32,233 bases of DNA from an uncultured Mycoplasmatota bacterium (GTDB taxonomy: Bacteria; Bacillota_I; Bacilli_A; RF39; UBA660). Position 1 is the first letter of the stretch. Each line of letters starts with the position of its first letter. Made by a program: the position numbers and the translations under genes. The DNA is taken from NCBI GenBank assembly GCA_946494015.1, contig CAMMBL010000007.1, positions 1-32,233 of the forward strand, given 5' to 3'. This document shows positions 1-8,228 of this stretch, one piece after another. A model generated the notes under the pieces. That model did not search any database. It was not told the DNA's origin and worked only from the letters and a program-made list of their open reading frames with translations.

Positions 1-77
1 AAACAAAATATGGCTACTCCCATAATATAAACTTTTGAAACATCAGTTTTCATTAACTTCTTTATTTTATACTTCAT
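1..77 (-). CDS. N-terminus (partial, runs off the window) of a surface/exported protein paralogous to the 30247-32072 gene
   Basis: Minus-strand ATG at 77-75 translates MKYKIKKLMKTDVSKVYIMGVAIFC, nearly identical to MKYKIKKLMKTDVSKIYIMGVIIFC of the right-end gene; upstream RBS GGATAGGAGTTAAATG. Confidence 0.8.
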   Translation of the reverse strand, partial: MKYKIKKLMKTDVSKVYIMGVAIFC

Positions 78-114
78 TTAACTCCTATCCTTTCTTTATT
101 TTACTACATTAAAA

Positions 115-140
115 AGAACAGAATATATCTATCCTGCTCT
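115..140 (-). terminator. Leader hairpin followed by U-run (attenuator-like), left copy
   Basis: Minus strand AGAGCAGGATA-GATA-TATTCTGTTCT then TTTT; 11-bp stem allowing G-U pairs, between putative promoter and start codon. Confidence 0.55.
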
Positions 141-167
141 TATTTCATAGTAAAAGAAAGGTACTAG

Positions 168-197
168 ATTATGGCTAAATGCCCCCCCCCCAGGTAA
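168..197 (-). promoter_or_regulatory. Candidate promoter with G10 tract in spacer, left copy
   Basis: Minus strand TTACCT-(G10 + 8 nt)-CATAAT, 18-nt spacer; the -35 match is weak. Confidence 0.4.
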
Positions 198-286
198 CTA
201 TTTGTAAACGGGAATCTATCATCTTTCATCTACTCCTTTCTTCTATCTTCTTATAACTTTATGTTAACATATTTTGATATGTTAGT

Positions 287-1579
287 CTATATTTTTTTAC
301 CTGGAGTTATTCTTTCAAGATTACCCATATATGGTCTTAAAACTTCTGGAATTAATACACTTCCATCTTTTTGATAGTTATTTTCAATAACAGCGATTAA
401 ACCTCGTGGTGATGCTACTACAGTATTATTTAAAGTATGGACATAATATGTTCCATTTTCTCCTTTAGTTCTAATACCAAGACGTCTTGCTTGAGCATCT
501 CCTAAAGTAGAACAACTTCCAACTTCAAAATATTTTTGTTGTCTTGGACTCCATGCTTCTACATCACATGATTTAACTTTTAAATCAGCTAAATCTCCAC
601 TACAACATTCTAATTGTCTTACTGGTACATTCATATTTCTAAATACTTCAACTGTATATCTCCACATTTTCTCATACCAGTCCATAGATTCTTCTGGTTT
701 ACATAATACTATCATTTCTTCTTTTTCAAATTGATGAACACGATATAATCCTCTTTCCTCTAAGCCATGAGAACCACCTTCTTTTCTAAAACAAGGTGAA
801 TAAGAAGTTAAAGTAATAGGAAGTTCATCTTCTTTAATTATTTGTCCCTTATAACGGCCAATCATTGAATGTTCACTTGTGCCTATTAAATATAAATCTT
901 CGCCTTCTATTTTATACATCATAGCTTCCATTTCTGGAAATGACATAACTCCTGTAACTACATCACTATGAATCATAAATGGAGGAATACAATAAGTAAA
1001 GCCTTTATCTATCATATAATCTCTTGCATAAGCGATCATAGCTTCATGAAGTCTTGCAATATCTCCTGTTAAATAATAAAATCCTTCCCCAGATGTTCTT
1101 CCCGCTGCTTCTTTATCCATACCATTTAAATTCATTATAATATCAGCATGATATGGTATTTCATACTCTGGAACATATGCTTCTCCAAATCGTTCCTTTT
1201 CAACATTTTCACTGTCATCTTTACCTATAGGAACAGTCTTATCCATTATATTAGGAATTACCATCATTTTTTCTTTTAATTCTTCATTTAATTTCTTTTC
1301 TTCTTCTTCAATAGATACTAACTTGTTATTAATCTCTTTAACTTCTTCTTTTTTCTTATTAGCTTCATCTGCTTTTTTATTTTTCATTAAAATACCAATA
1401 TTACTACTAATTTCATTACGATCTTTTCTTAACTCATCACCTTGTTGTTTTAAAGATCTAATTTTTTCATCTAAAGTAATTACTTCATCTACTAAAGGTA
1501 ATTTTTCATCTTGAAATTTCTTTTTAATATTTTCTTTTACTATCTCTTTGTTTTCTCTTACAAATTTAATATCTAACAT
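287..1579 (-). CDS. serS: Serine--tRNA ligase
   Basis: MLDIKFVRENKEIVKENIKKK..., class II aaRS motifs (TSEHSMIGRYKGQ, FRKEGGSHGLEERGLYRVHQFEKEE, NNTVVASPRGLIAVIENNYQ); internal ATG at 1579 has RBS GGAGGAATT. Confidence 0.97.
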   Translation of the reverse strand: MLDIKFVRENKEIVKENIKKKFQDEKLPLVDEVITLDEKIRSLKQQGDELRKDRNEISSNIGILMKNKKADEANKKKEEVKEINNKLVSIEEEEKKLNEELKEKMMVIPNIMDKTVPIGKDDSENVEKERFGEAYVPEYEIPYHADIIMNLNGMDKEAAGRTSGEGFYYLTGDIARLHEAMIAYARDYMIDKGFTYCIPPFMIHSDVVTGVMSFPEMEAMMYKIEGEDLYLIGTSEHSMIGRYKGQIIKEDELPITLTSYSPCFRKEGGSHGLEERGLYRVHQFEKEEMIVLCKPEESMDWYEKMWRYTVEVFRNMNVPVRQLECCSGDLADLKVKSCDVEAWSPRQQKYFEVGSCSTLGDAQARRLGIRTKGENGTYYVHTLNNTVVASPRGLIAVIENNYQKDGSVLIPEVLRPYMGNLERITPGKKI

Positions 1580-1603
1580 AATTCCTCCTTCTAAGTCGAA
1601 AAA

Positions 1604-1815
1604 CAAAAAAAGGATAGCTACTTAAGGAGCCTATATAACTAAAAGGAATATAGAATATAGACGGTGCCATCCTTATTATTTCTTAATTTAGATAACGGTA
1701 ATACCCGGATATAAAATCATCTAAAGAGTAGATAGTTAAGTTTTTTTCATTGTTTCCACCAACCACAATGTCTCTATTAAAAAAAGATCTTAACATTATC
1801 TCTTGTTATCGACTT
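1604..1815 (-). promoter_or_regulatory. T-box leader upstream of serS, putative UCU (Ser) specifier
   Basis: Minus strand T-box-like AAGGATGGCACCGTC (1661-1675) able to pair with GCTATCCTT of a terminator ending TTTTTTTG; stem I halves GTTAAG/CTTAAC; TCTA in the specifier position (codon 1730-1732). Confidence 0.85.
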
Positions 1816-1821
1816 ATTTAT

Positions 1822-1850
1822 ATTATAGGCATTATTTGTTAATTTTACAA
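1822..1850 (-). promoter_or_regulatory. Sigma-A-like promoter of serS T-box leader
   Basis: TTGTAA-17 nt-TATAAT on the minus strand. Confidence 0.75.
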
Positions 1851-1858
1851 GTAGTTTT

Positions 1859-2119
1859 TTATTTTGTTTCAATTATTAGTTTTATTGCTGTTCTTTCTTC
1901 TCCATCTATTGCTATATCTGTAAATGCTGGAATACATACTATATTTTTACCTGATGGCGCTAGAAATCCTCTAGCTATGGCTACAGCTTTAATGGCTTGA
2001 TTTAAGGCTCCAGCTCCTACTGCTTGTATTTCGACACTTCCACTTGCCCTAAAAACATTTGCAAGAGCTCCTGCTACTGAATTAGGGTTTGATTTTGATG
2101 AAACTTTTAGTGTTTCCAT
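1859..2119 (-). CDS. spoVS: Stage V sporulation protein S
   Basis: 86 aa METLKVSSKSNPNSVAGALANVFRASGSVEIQAVGAGALNQAIKAVAIARGFLAPSG...; characteristic SpoVS sequence. Confidence 0.96.
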   Translation of the reverse strand: METLKVSSKSNPNSVAGALANVFRASGSVEIQAVGAGALNQAIKAVAIARGFLAPSGKNIVCIPAFTDIAIDGEERTAIKLIIETK

Positions 2120-2202
2120 AATTTATATCATCCTTTCTTTTTTCTAAATTATTGTATGAAGTAAAAGAATAATAAAGAACAAAAAAAAGAGTAAATTACT
2201 CT

Positions 2203-3204
2203 TTAAAATAAACTTTCTATTTGGGAATTATTATTTTGTTGTTCATTAGTGTCTAAAGTTTCTGGTGTAACAATTGGTGGTGGAGAAACAACTTGTTGAT
2301 TATTAATGTTATTTTCAACATGATTATTTTCATTAGTAGACTGAGTTAAATTTTCTATAGTTGGTATTTTTATTTCTTCTGTTTTTGTTTCATCAACTTT
2401 TGGAGTAATTTCAACAGGCTCAATTTTTGGGGTTTCAACACTTGGCATTTCTACTGTTGAATTTATATTATTAACTGTTGGAATACTTTGAGTATTTTCT
2501 AGTGGATTAGCTCCCCCATATATTGGTCTATGAACATTTGAATCTACTTCTATATTAGATACTATTGGACTTGCTCCCCCATATATTGGTTTTGGTTCTT
2601 CTTTTGGTGGTTCTATAGGTTGAGAAGGTTTAGTATATACTGGTTGTGGCACTTCATTAAGTTGGGGTTGAACTTCAGTTGTTTCCATAGTTGGCGGTGT
2701 TGGTTGTTCATTAGTAATTAATGGTTCCACTTTAGGCATTTCAGGTTGATTATTATTTACATTAGGGGTTGTAATAACTACTGGTTCTTCTTTCTTAGGT
2801 TCAATAGGTTCAACTTGAGATACTACTGTAACTGGTGGAACTGAACTTAAATTTGTTTGATTATTATTTAATTCTTCTACTTTAGGTGTTGTTTGAATAG
2901 AAGCATTATTATTTTCTACTTGATTAATTGGTTGTTCTTGTGCTATTTGACTTGGAACAGTTACTGAAGGTGTTGCTTGTGGCATTGCTTCAGTTGTAAC
3001 TGGAGTATCTACTGAAGGTGTAGCCATGACATTAGCATCATGTTCTGCTTGAACTTCACTTTCCTTTTTAGTCTTTTTATTTCCTGTTGCAATAAAAATA
3101 ATTAATGCTATTAGAAGTAGTAAAACACCTCCAGTAATTAACATACCTGGAATTGATGTAAAAAAACTTAAATCAAAACTTGCTAATATCATAATAACTT
3201 CCAT
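2203..3204 (-). CDS. Single-pass membrane protein with long Pro/Thr/Glu/Asn-rich low-complexity tail
   Basis: N-terminal hydrophobic helix (GMLITGGVLLLLIALIIFIATG) then P/T/E/N-rich region with repeated RPIYGGA(S/N)P segments. Confidence 0.7.
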   Translation of the reverse strand: MEVIMILASFDLSFFTSIPGMLITGGVLLLLIALIIFIATGNKKTKKESEVQAEHDANVMATPSVDTPVTTEAMPQATPSVTVPSQIAQEQPINQVENNNASIQTTPKVEELNNNQTNLSSVPPVTVVSQVEPIEPKKEEPVVITTPNVNNNQPEMPKVEPLITNEQPTPPTMETTEVQPQLNEVPQPVYTKPSQPIEPPKEEPKPIYGGASPIVSNIEVDSNVHRPIYGGANPLENTQSIPTVNNINSTVEMPSVETPKIEPVEITPKVDETKTEEIKIPTIENLTQSTNENNHVENNINNQQVVSPPPIVTPETLDTNEQQNNNSQIESLF

Positions 3205-3239
3205 CTCCCTTATCTTATACTAATTAAATAATAACAAAA

Positions 3240-3273
3240 AACTATGCAAAAAGCAAATACTTTTTACATAGTT
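3240..3273 (-). terminator. Intrinsic terminator after the ABC transporter operon
   Basis: Minus strand AACTATGTAAAAAG-TATTTG-CTTTTTGCATAGTTTTTT. Confidence 0.8.
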
Positions 3274-3322
3274 AGACAGATATTGTAAAGTGTTATTAGC
3301 TTTAAATAATTATATTTTATTT

Positions 3323-4114
3323 CTATTCAAGATTTAATTTTCTATTTAAAATATAGTTAGTAATTGGCATTATTATAGCAATTATTATTAGAATTAAAAT
3401 AATTAGAATAATAAATAATAAATTAATTGATGCTAGTGGTGTAAAAGTTGCATCTAATTGTTTAACAAAGTCTGGACTTATTATAAAAATAGATGATAGT
3501 GTTAATGCAAAATATATTTCATAAATAATATATAAAACGATATAGGCAATAAAGCTAAATGCTAATTTATTAGTATTTTTTAACTGGCCTATGGCTATAG
3601 ATAAATAACATAAAGATATTTGTGATAAATATGCTACTATAATTAAAATAATACAAAGTATTAACATTAACCACGCATCACTTGTGAAATAAGTAAATAA
3701 AGTATAAAGGTCATTAGTAAAACTTGTCCACTCACCATTACCTATTATTAAAATACAAATAGAAATCATAAAAATAACTGTACTAGAAATAGCTGTTATT
3801 AAAGATGTAAGTACTTTAGATGTTAAAATGGTACTTTTCTTAACTGGTAATGTGTTTACTAAATAAGCTCTTTCACTAGTAAAATCTAAATAAAAATCTC
3901 TAATATTTAAGAAAAATGTTCCTATTAATAGAATCATTAGTATTATGACATAGGCAAATACTACTAGGGCATTTAAAGTTGAAAATAGATTTGACAAATC
4001 ACTTAAATTATTAAAAATAATTGTTAAAATAGTAATAACTAAGGTAATTAGATAAATTGGTAGTAAGGTTTTAAATAAATTTTTTAAATCATATTTTAAT
4101 ACTTTCTTTAGCAT
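3323..4114 (-). CDS. ABC transporter permease (ABC-2-like)
   Basis: About 6 predicted TM segments; overlaps the upstream ATPase gene. Confidence 0.8.
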   Translation of the reverse strand: MLKKVLKYDLKNLFKTLLPIYLITLVITILTIIFNNLSDLSNLFSTLNALVVFAYVIILMILLIGTFFLNIRDFYLDFTSERAYLVNTLPVKKSTILTSKVLTSLITAISSTVIFMISICILIIGNGEWTSFTNDLYTLFTYFTSDAWLMLILCIILIIVAYLSQISLCYLSIAIGQLKNTNKLAFSFIAYIVLYIIYEIYFALTLSSIFIISPDFVKQLDATFTPLASINLLFIILIILILIIIAIIMPITNYILNRKLNLE

Positions 4115-4803
4115 TTAAATTCCTCCCTAAATAAATCATTTATAGACTTGTTGGTTTCTTTTCTAATATTATCTGTACTACCAGTTCTTACTACTTTACC
4201 ATTTTTTAAAAATATTACTTCATCTAATACTTTTTCTAAATCACTAATTAAATGCGTTGAAATTAAAAGACTAGCATCATCATTAAAGTTAGTAAGAATT
4301 GTATCAATGATATAATCTCTTGCAGCTGGATCTATTCCTCCTATTGGTTCATCTAAAATATATAATTTAGCTTTTCTACTCATTACAAGAATTAGTTGAA
4401 CTTTTTCTTTTGTTCCTTTAGACATAGTTTTAAGTTCTTGATTTAAATCAAGATGTAATTTATTTATTAATTCTTTCGCTTTATTTATTCTAAAATCTTC
4501 ATAAAAATCTTTAAAATAGTTAAGTAATTCTAAGACAGTCATATTTTGATTTAAATAATTTTTATCTGGTAAATAAGAAACAATTTTTTTAGTTTCTACT
4601 CCTTTATTTAAACCATCTATTTTAATTGTTCCTCTATCTTCTTTTAATAAATCATTTATTAATTTAATTAAAGTAGTTTTACCACTACCATTTGGCCCTA
4701 ATAGTCCAACTATTTTTCCTTTTTCTATATTAAAAGTAACATCATCTAAAACTTTATTTTTTCCATAGCTTTTAGTAATATGATTAACTTCTAATAAAGC
4801 CAT
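4108..4803 (-). CDS. ABC transporter ATP-binding protein
   Basis: Walker A GPNGSGKTT, signature-region MSKGTKEKVQL, Walker B LYILDEPIGGID, H-loop STHL. Confidence 0.95.
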   Translation of the reverse strand: MALLEVNHITKSYGKNKVLDDVTFNIEKGKIVGLLGPNGSGKTTLIKLINDLLKEDRGTIKIDGLNKGVETKKIVSYLPDKNYLNQNMTVLELLNYFKDFYEDFRINKAKELINKLHLDLNQELKTMSKGTKEKVQLILVMSRKAKLYILDEPIGGIDPAARDYIIDTILTNFNDDASLLISTHLISDLEKVLDEVIFLKNGKVVRTGSTDNIRKETNKSINDLFREEFKC

Positions 4804-5162
4804 TATAAATCACTCTCCTTAATTATTTTCTTTATTTCTATATTACTATATCCTAATGATTTTAAAGTATTAATAAATTCTTGATATAAATTTTTAGCTA
4901 GTTTGTTCTTTTCTTTTAAAATAAACTCTTTATCATCTATAACATATTTACCATTAGTTCTAACTGTATAAATAAACCCTTCTTCTTCTAAGCTAGTTAA
5001 GGCTTTTTGCATTGTATTAGGATTAACCTGATATTTAAAAGCCAACTCTCTTACTGATGGTATTTTACTAGCTGGTAATAATTTCCCTTTAAATATTTCT
5101 TTTTTTATCAAGTCTTCTAGTTGTAAATAAATTGGTTTATCATTATCAAATGTATATGATAT
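4803..5162 (-). CDS. GntR-family (YtrA-like) transcriptional regulator
   Basis: wHTH LLPASKIPSVRELAFKYQVNPNTMQKALTSLEEEGFIYTVRTNGKYV; reading frame extends upstream of the listed TTG start as ISYTFDNDKPIYLQLEDL, giving the full GntR N-terminus, with RBS GGAGG before an ATA at 5162. Confidence 0.85.
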   Translation of the reverse strand: MSYTFDNDKPIYLQLEDLIKKEIFKGKLLPASKIPSVRELAFKYQVNPNTMQKALTSLEEEGFIYTVRTNGKYVIDDKEFILKEKNKLAKNLYQEFINTLKSLGYSNIEIKKIIKESDL

Positions 5163-5180
5163 AAGTATCCCTCCTTTTTT

Positions 5181-5198
5181 GTATTACTTAATTAATAC
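5181..5198. promoter_or_regulatory. Candidate operator palindrome
   Basis: GTATTAcTTAAtTAATAC, 18-bp inverted repeat with one mismatched pair, just downstream of the minus-strand -10. Confidence 0.6.
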
Positions 5199-5199
5199 A

Positions 5200-5228
5200 G
5201 TTATACAATAATTATATGCTAATGTCAA
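5200..5228 (-). promoter_or_regulatory. Promoter of GntR-ABC operon
   Basis: TTGACA-17 nt-TATAAC on the minus strand. Confidence 0.75.
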
Positions 5229-5246
5229 GTTCTTTTAGTAGTTAAA

Positions 5247-5275
5247 TTGAATAGTTTTTATTTATTATGTATAAT
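5247..5275 (+). promoter_or_regulatory. Divergent promoter of the 524-aa ORF
   Basis: TTGAAT-17 nt-TATAAT. Confidence 0.7.
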
Positions 5276-5305
5276 ATGTCTTAGAAAATGAAATGAGGCT
5301 TTAAT

Positions 5306-6880
5306 ATGATAGATAACAAATTAAGTAAATATAAGAATTTAGTAGTTAAAGATATTTATAAAAATGGAAATTATGTTTTTATTTCTTTAGATAATGGTCA
5401 AAATATTTTATTAAATGAAAAGAAAATATATGATATTTCAGAATATGATGCATTTTTTGAAGTTATTAATATGAATAATATTAATTATGCTATTTTAAGT
5501 AGGGATTATGATGCTTCTTATGTAATTAATTTAGAAACTAAGAAAGTTGTTTTTAAAGATAAAAATGTTTATCATATAAGTAAAGCTGATGATAAGTGTT
5601 TACATATAATTAGAAATATTGGTGATAATACAATTTATAATATTGAAACAAAAAAATATTTAACAGCGCCTTTAGGTTATGAGTTTGAAAAATCTTTAAA
5701 AAATAATTTATATGTTTTTAAAGAAAAGAATAATAATAAAGGCTTTTTTGACTCTAAAAGATTAATTACTGATTTTAATGGTAACGTTTTGTTAAGAGAT
5801 TTAGAAGGATTACTTAATTTTAGAGATAATCACTTGATAGTAGATAATGATGATATACTTACTATTATTAATTTAAATGATATTGATAATTTGCAAATTA
5901 AAACTGTTAAAAATGATCAGTCTTTACTTGCTAAGCCCCAAATATATGGTGATGGTAAGGTACTTTTGATTAAGGAAAATACAATTAGTCTTTATGACTT
6001 AGATTTAAAGTTAAGAAAAGAAATTAAAGTTGATAATTTAAAAGAAATTATAGATTTAGAGATAGTTGATGTTTTAAAATTACTTATTCCTAGTCAAGAA
6101 AATGATCAAGTTGTAAATAAACATTTATTTATTAATTTAGAAACTGAAAAAAGTCTTTCTCATAGTCGTATTGCCCCTTTTCCTTATTTTAATCCTTCTA
6201 CTTATGTAGGAATGGATTATCTTAATGGTAAAGAACAAAACTTTTATTTTTATGATAAAAATTTTAATTTAATTAGAAAGATTAAAGGATGTAAGTTTGA
6301 TAGTATTGATTGTAATAAAGAATGTATGTTTTGTATAGAAAACAATGGTAGAAAACAAGTACTTAATACAGAAAATGGTCTATTAAAAGATATTTCTTAT
6401 GATTATATTAAATTTCATGTTTTTGAGCCATATGGTTATGGAATTGATTTAGAAAAAGAAAAGATGGATTTCTTTGATTTGAATTTAAATGTAATCATAA
6501 AAGATTTTGACTATAATAAATATAATATAAATATTTTTCAAAATGAATTTAGTTATTTTATTATAAATGATTATTTATGTATTTCTAGCCATATTGTAGA
6601 TTGTTATGGTCAGTCACATTATAGAAGAATAATTGAGCAAAATAAAGGACCATTAATATTTGATAAAGTAGATTGTGATATTTATCCTTTAGATTCTTAT
6701 ATTAAAATAGTGGAAAATGGAGAAAATAAATACTTTAATACAGAAACTGGCCAGTTTACTTCTTTTGCTATTTTGGCACCTATTAATGATGAGGGAAAAA
6801 TAGATTTTACAAAGCTTGATAGTTCATCTTTGATTATTGATCAAAAAATTAAAGTAAAAAAACTAAAAAGACCATTTTAA
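5306..6880 (+). CDS. Hypothetical protein, probable beta-propeller/repeat fold
   Basis: 524 aa of repeated short beta-strand-like blocks (YVINLETKKVVFKDKN, TIYNIETKKYLTAP, LFINLETEKSL); RBS ATGAGG; own promoter and terminator. Confidence 0.75.
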   Translation: MIDNKLSKYKNLVVKDIYKNGNYVFISLDNGQNILLNEKKIYDISEYDAFFEVINMNNINYAILSRDYDASYVINLETKKVVFKDKNVYHISKADDKCLHIIRNIGDNTIYNIETKKYLTAPLGYEFEKSLKNNLYVFKEKNNNKGFFDSKRLITDFNGNVLLRDLEGLLNFRDNHLIVDNDDILTIINLNDIDNLQIKTVKNDQSLLAKPQIYGDGKVLLIKENTISLYDLDLKLRKEIKVDNLKEIIDLEIVDVLKLLIPSQENDQVVNKHLFINLETEKSLSHSRIAPFPYFNPSTYVGMDYLNGKEQNFYFYDKNFNLIRKIKGCKFDSIDCNKECMFCIENNGRKQVLNTENGLLKDISYDYIKFHVFEPYGYGIDLEKEKMDFFDLNLNVIIKDFDYNKYNINIFQNEFSYFIINDYLCISSHIVDCYGQSHYRRIIEQNKGPLIFDKVDCDIYPLDSYIKIVENGENKYFNTETGQFTSFAILAPINDEGKIDFTKLDSSSLIIDQKIKVKKLKRPF

Positions 6881-6900
6881 GATTTCTTTTTAGTTTTTTT
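6857..6900 (+). terminator. Intrinsic terminator overlapping the 3' end of the 524-aa ORF
   Basis: AAAAACTAAAAAG ... CTTTTTAGTTTTTTT. Confidence 0.7.
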
Positions 6901-6924
6901 AATTTAAAGGTTTTAGGAGCATAG

Positions 6925-7740
6925 TTATATATTAAAAATAAATATATATAGTAATTTATAACCGAAGATTCTAATTAATTCTCTTATAGCAAAGATTATT
7001 AAACTAATAATTTTAAAGCCATAAAACTTAGGAGGTATTAATTTACCTATTACTAATCCCATAAATAATTTAATTAACAGTATACTCTTAGTGATATTAA
7101 AATTATTAAGCATCTTCTTCACCTTTTAAAATATTAATTATTCTGTTTTTTAATTCTTTGTCTGCTAATTCATCTCTTTTTATTTTTAATAGTTCTCCTT
7201 TATTTAAAACTACTATTTCATCACATAAATTTAAGGCAAGTTCTATAATATGAGTAGAAAAGATTAATATCCTATTCTTTTTCATTTCTTCTGCTACTAC
7301 AACATCAAATAATGTTAAGAGTTCATCTAATAATAAAATGTTTGGACTTGCAATTAAATAGATTAACATTTGCATTTTATTTTTCATTCCATGAGAATAA
7401 TCTTTCATTAGTTTATCTCTATCATCCATATCTATCTTAACGATGTCAAAATATTCAGCAATAGTTTTTTAGTCTTTAATATTTTCTTTATTAATATCTA
7501 TAAAGTATTTTAAAAATCCAGGAACAACAGGAGTTGATAAAACATACCCTATATCACTACTTTCTATTTTTTTATTAGACTTACCATTAGTTAAATATTC
7601 TCCCCTATCACACTTTAAATCTTCATTTAAACAGTTAAAGAAGTAGTCTTACTGGCTCCATTTCTTCTCAAAAAGCCCATAAATCTTACTACTTTCAAAA
7701 GTAAAATTAATGTTTTTTAACACACACTTTTTATCAAAGT
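6925..7740 (-). pseudogene. Decayed ABC transporter operon remnant (ATPase plus truncated membrane ORF)
   Basis: Minus-strand frames encode ATPase pieces interrupted by frameshifts/stops: FDKKCVLKNINFTFESSKIYGLF..., then ORF 7106-7429 with YSHGMKNKMQ and NILLLDELLTLFD; Walker A is destroyed; the following 65-aa membrane ORF overlaps its end. Confidence 0.8.
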
Positions 7741-7742
7741 TT

Positions 7743-8228
7743 TTACTTAAAATTATCCTTATATATTTTTAAAGACTCTCCTAATATATCTCTATATTTT
7801 AAAAGATAGTTTTTAGTATATTCAGTCATATTAGACGGTAAGTTATCTACATTAAACCACTCTAACTTCTTACTTTCATTATCATTTACTTTTAAATCAC
7901 CACTATATTTTTTTACTACAAAGATTGCTGTTATATCATATAACTTATCTCCATTAGGATATTCTTTATATGTATCTTTTCCTGATAATACTTTTACCAT
8001 TTCTAAATCTATAATATCTAAGTTAGTTTCTTCTTTTAATTCTCGTTTTGCAACGTCTTCAAAGCTTTCCCCTAATTCCATCGCTCCACCTGGAAAACCA
8101 TACTGATTATAATCCGTTCGAAGTTGCATTAACACTTCATCTTTATCATTGAAAACAAATAAACCTACTCCTGCAGTTAAAATTGGATTATGCCCTACAT
8201 ATTTTCTTAAATCTTTAATATAACTCAT
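7743..8228 (-). CDS. Nudix hydrolase
   Basis: Nudix box GGAMELGESFEDVAKRELKEETNLDI. Confidence 0.93.
   Translation of the reverse strand: MSYIKDLRKYVGHNPILTAGVGLFVFNDKDEVLMQLRTDYNQYGFPGGAMELGESFEDVAKRELKEETNLDIIDLEMVKVLSGKDTYKEYPNGDKLYDITAIFVVKKYSGDLKVNDNESKKLEWFNVDNLPSNMTEYTKNYLLKYRDILGESLKIYKDNFK

Larger units (their letters stand above)
1..212 (-). repeat. Left copy of ~210-bp direct repeat (leader plus start of surface-protein gene)
   Basis: Aligns with about 32000-32208 with few substitutions and one indel; shared from CCCGTTTACAAATAGTTACCT-G10 through the N-terminal codons. Confidence 0.9.

Noticed and set aside
100-240. A short leader ORF (ATG after AAAGGAG, MKDDRFPFTNSYLGGG...) crossing the left poly-G tract, reaching the hairpin only if the tract were G11
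   Set aside because: The start region lies outside the conserved repeat and the right copy has an in-frame stop and no start upstream of the tract; probably coincidental.
1323-2000. Plus-strand ORFs 1323-1514 and 1803-2000
   Set aside because: Antisense shadows of serS and spoVS/serS leader; no RBS or recognisable product.
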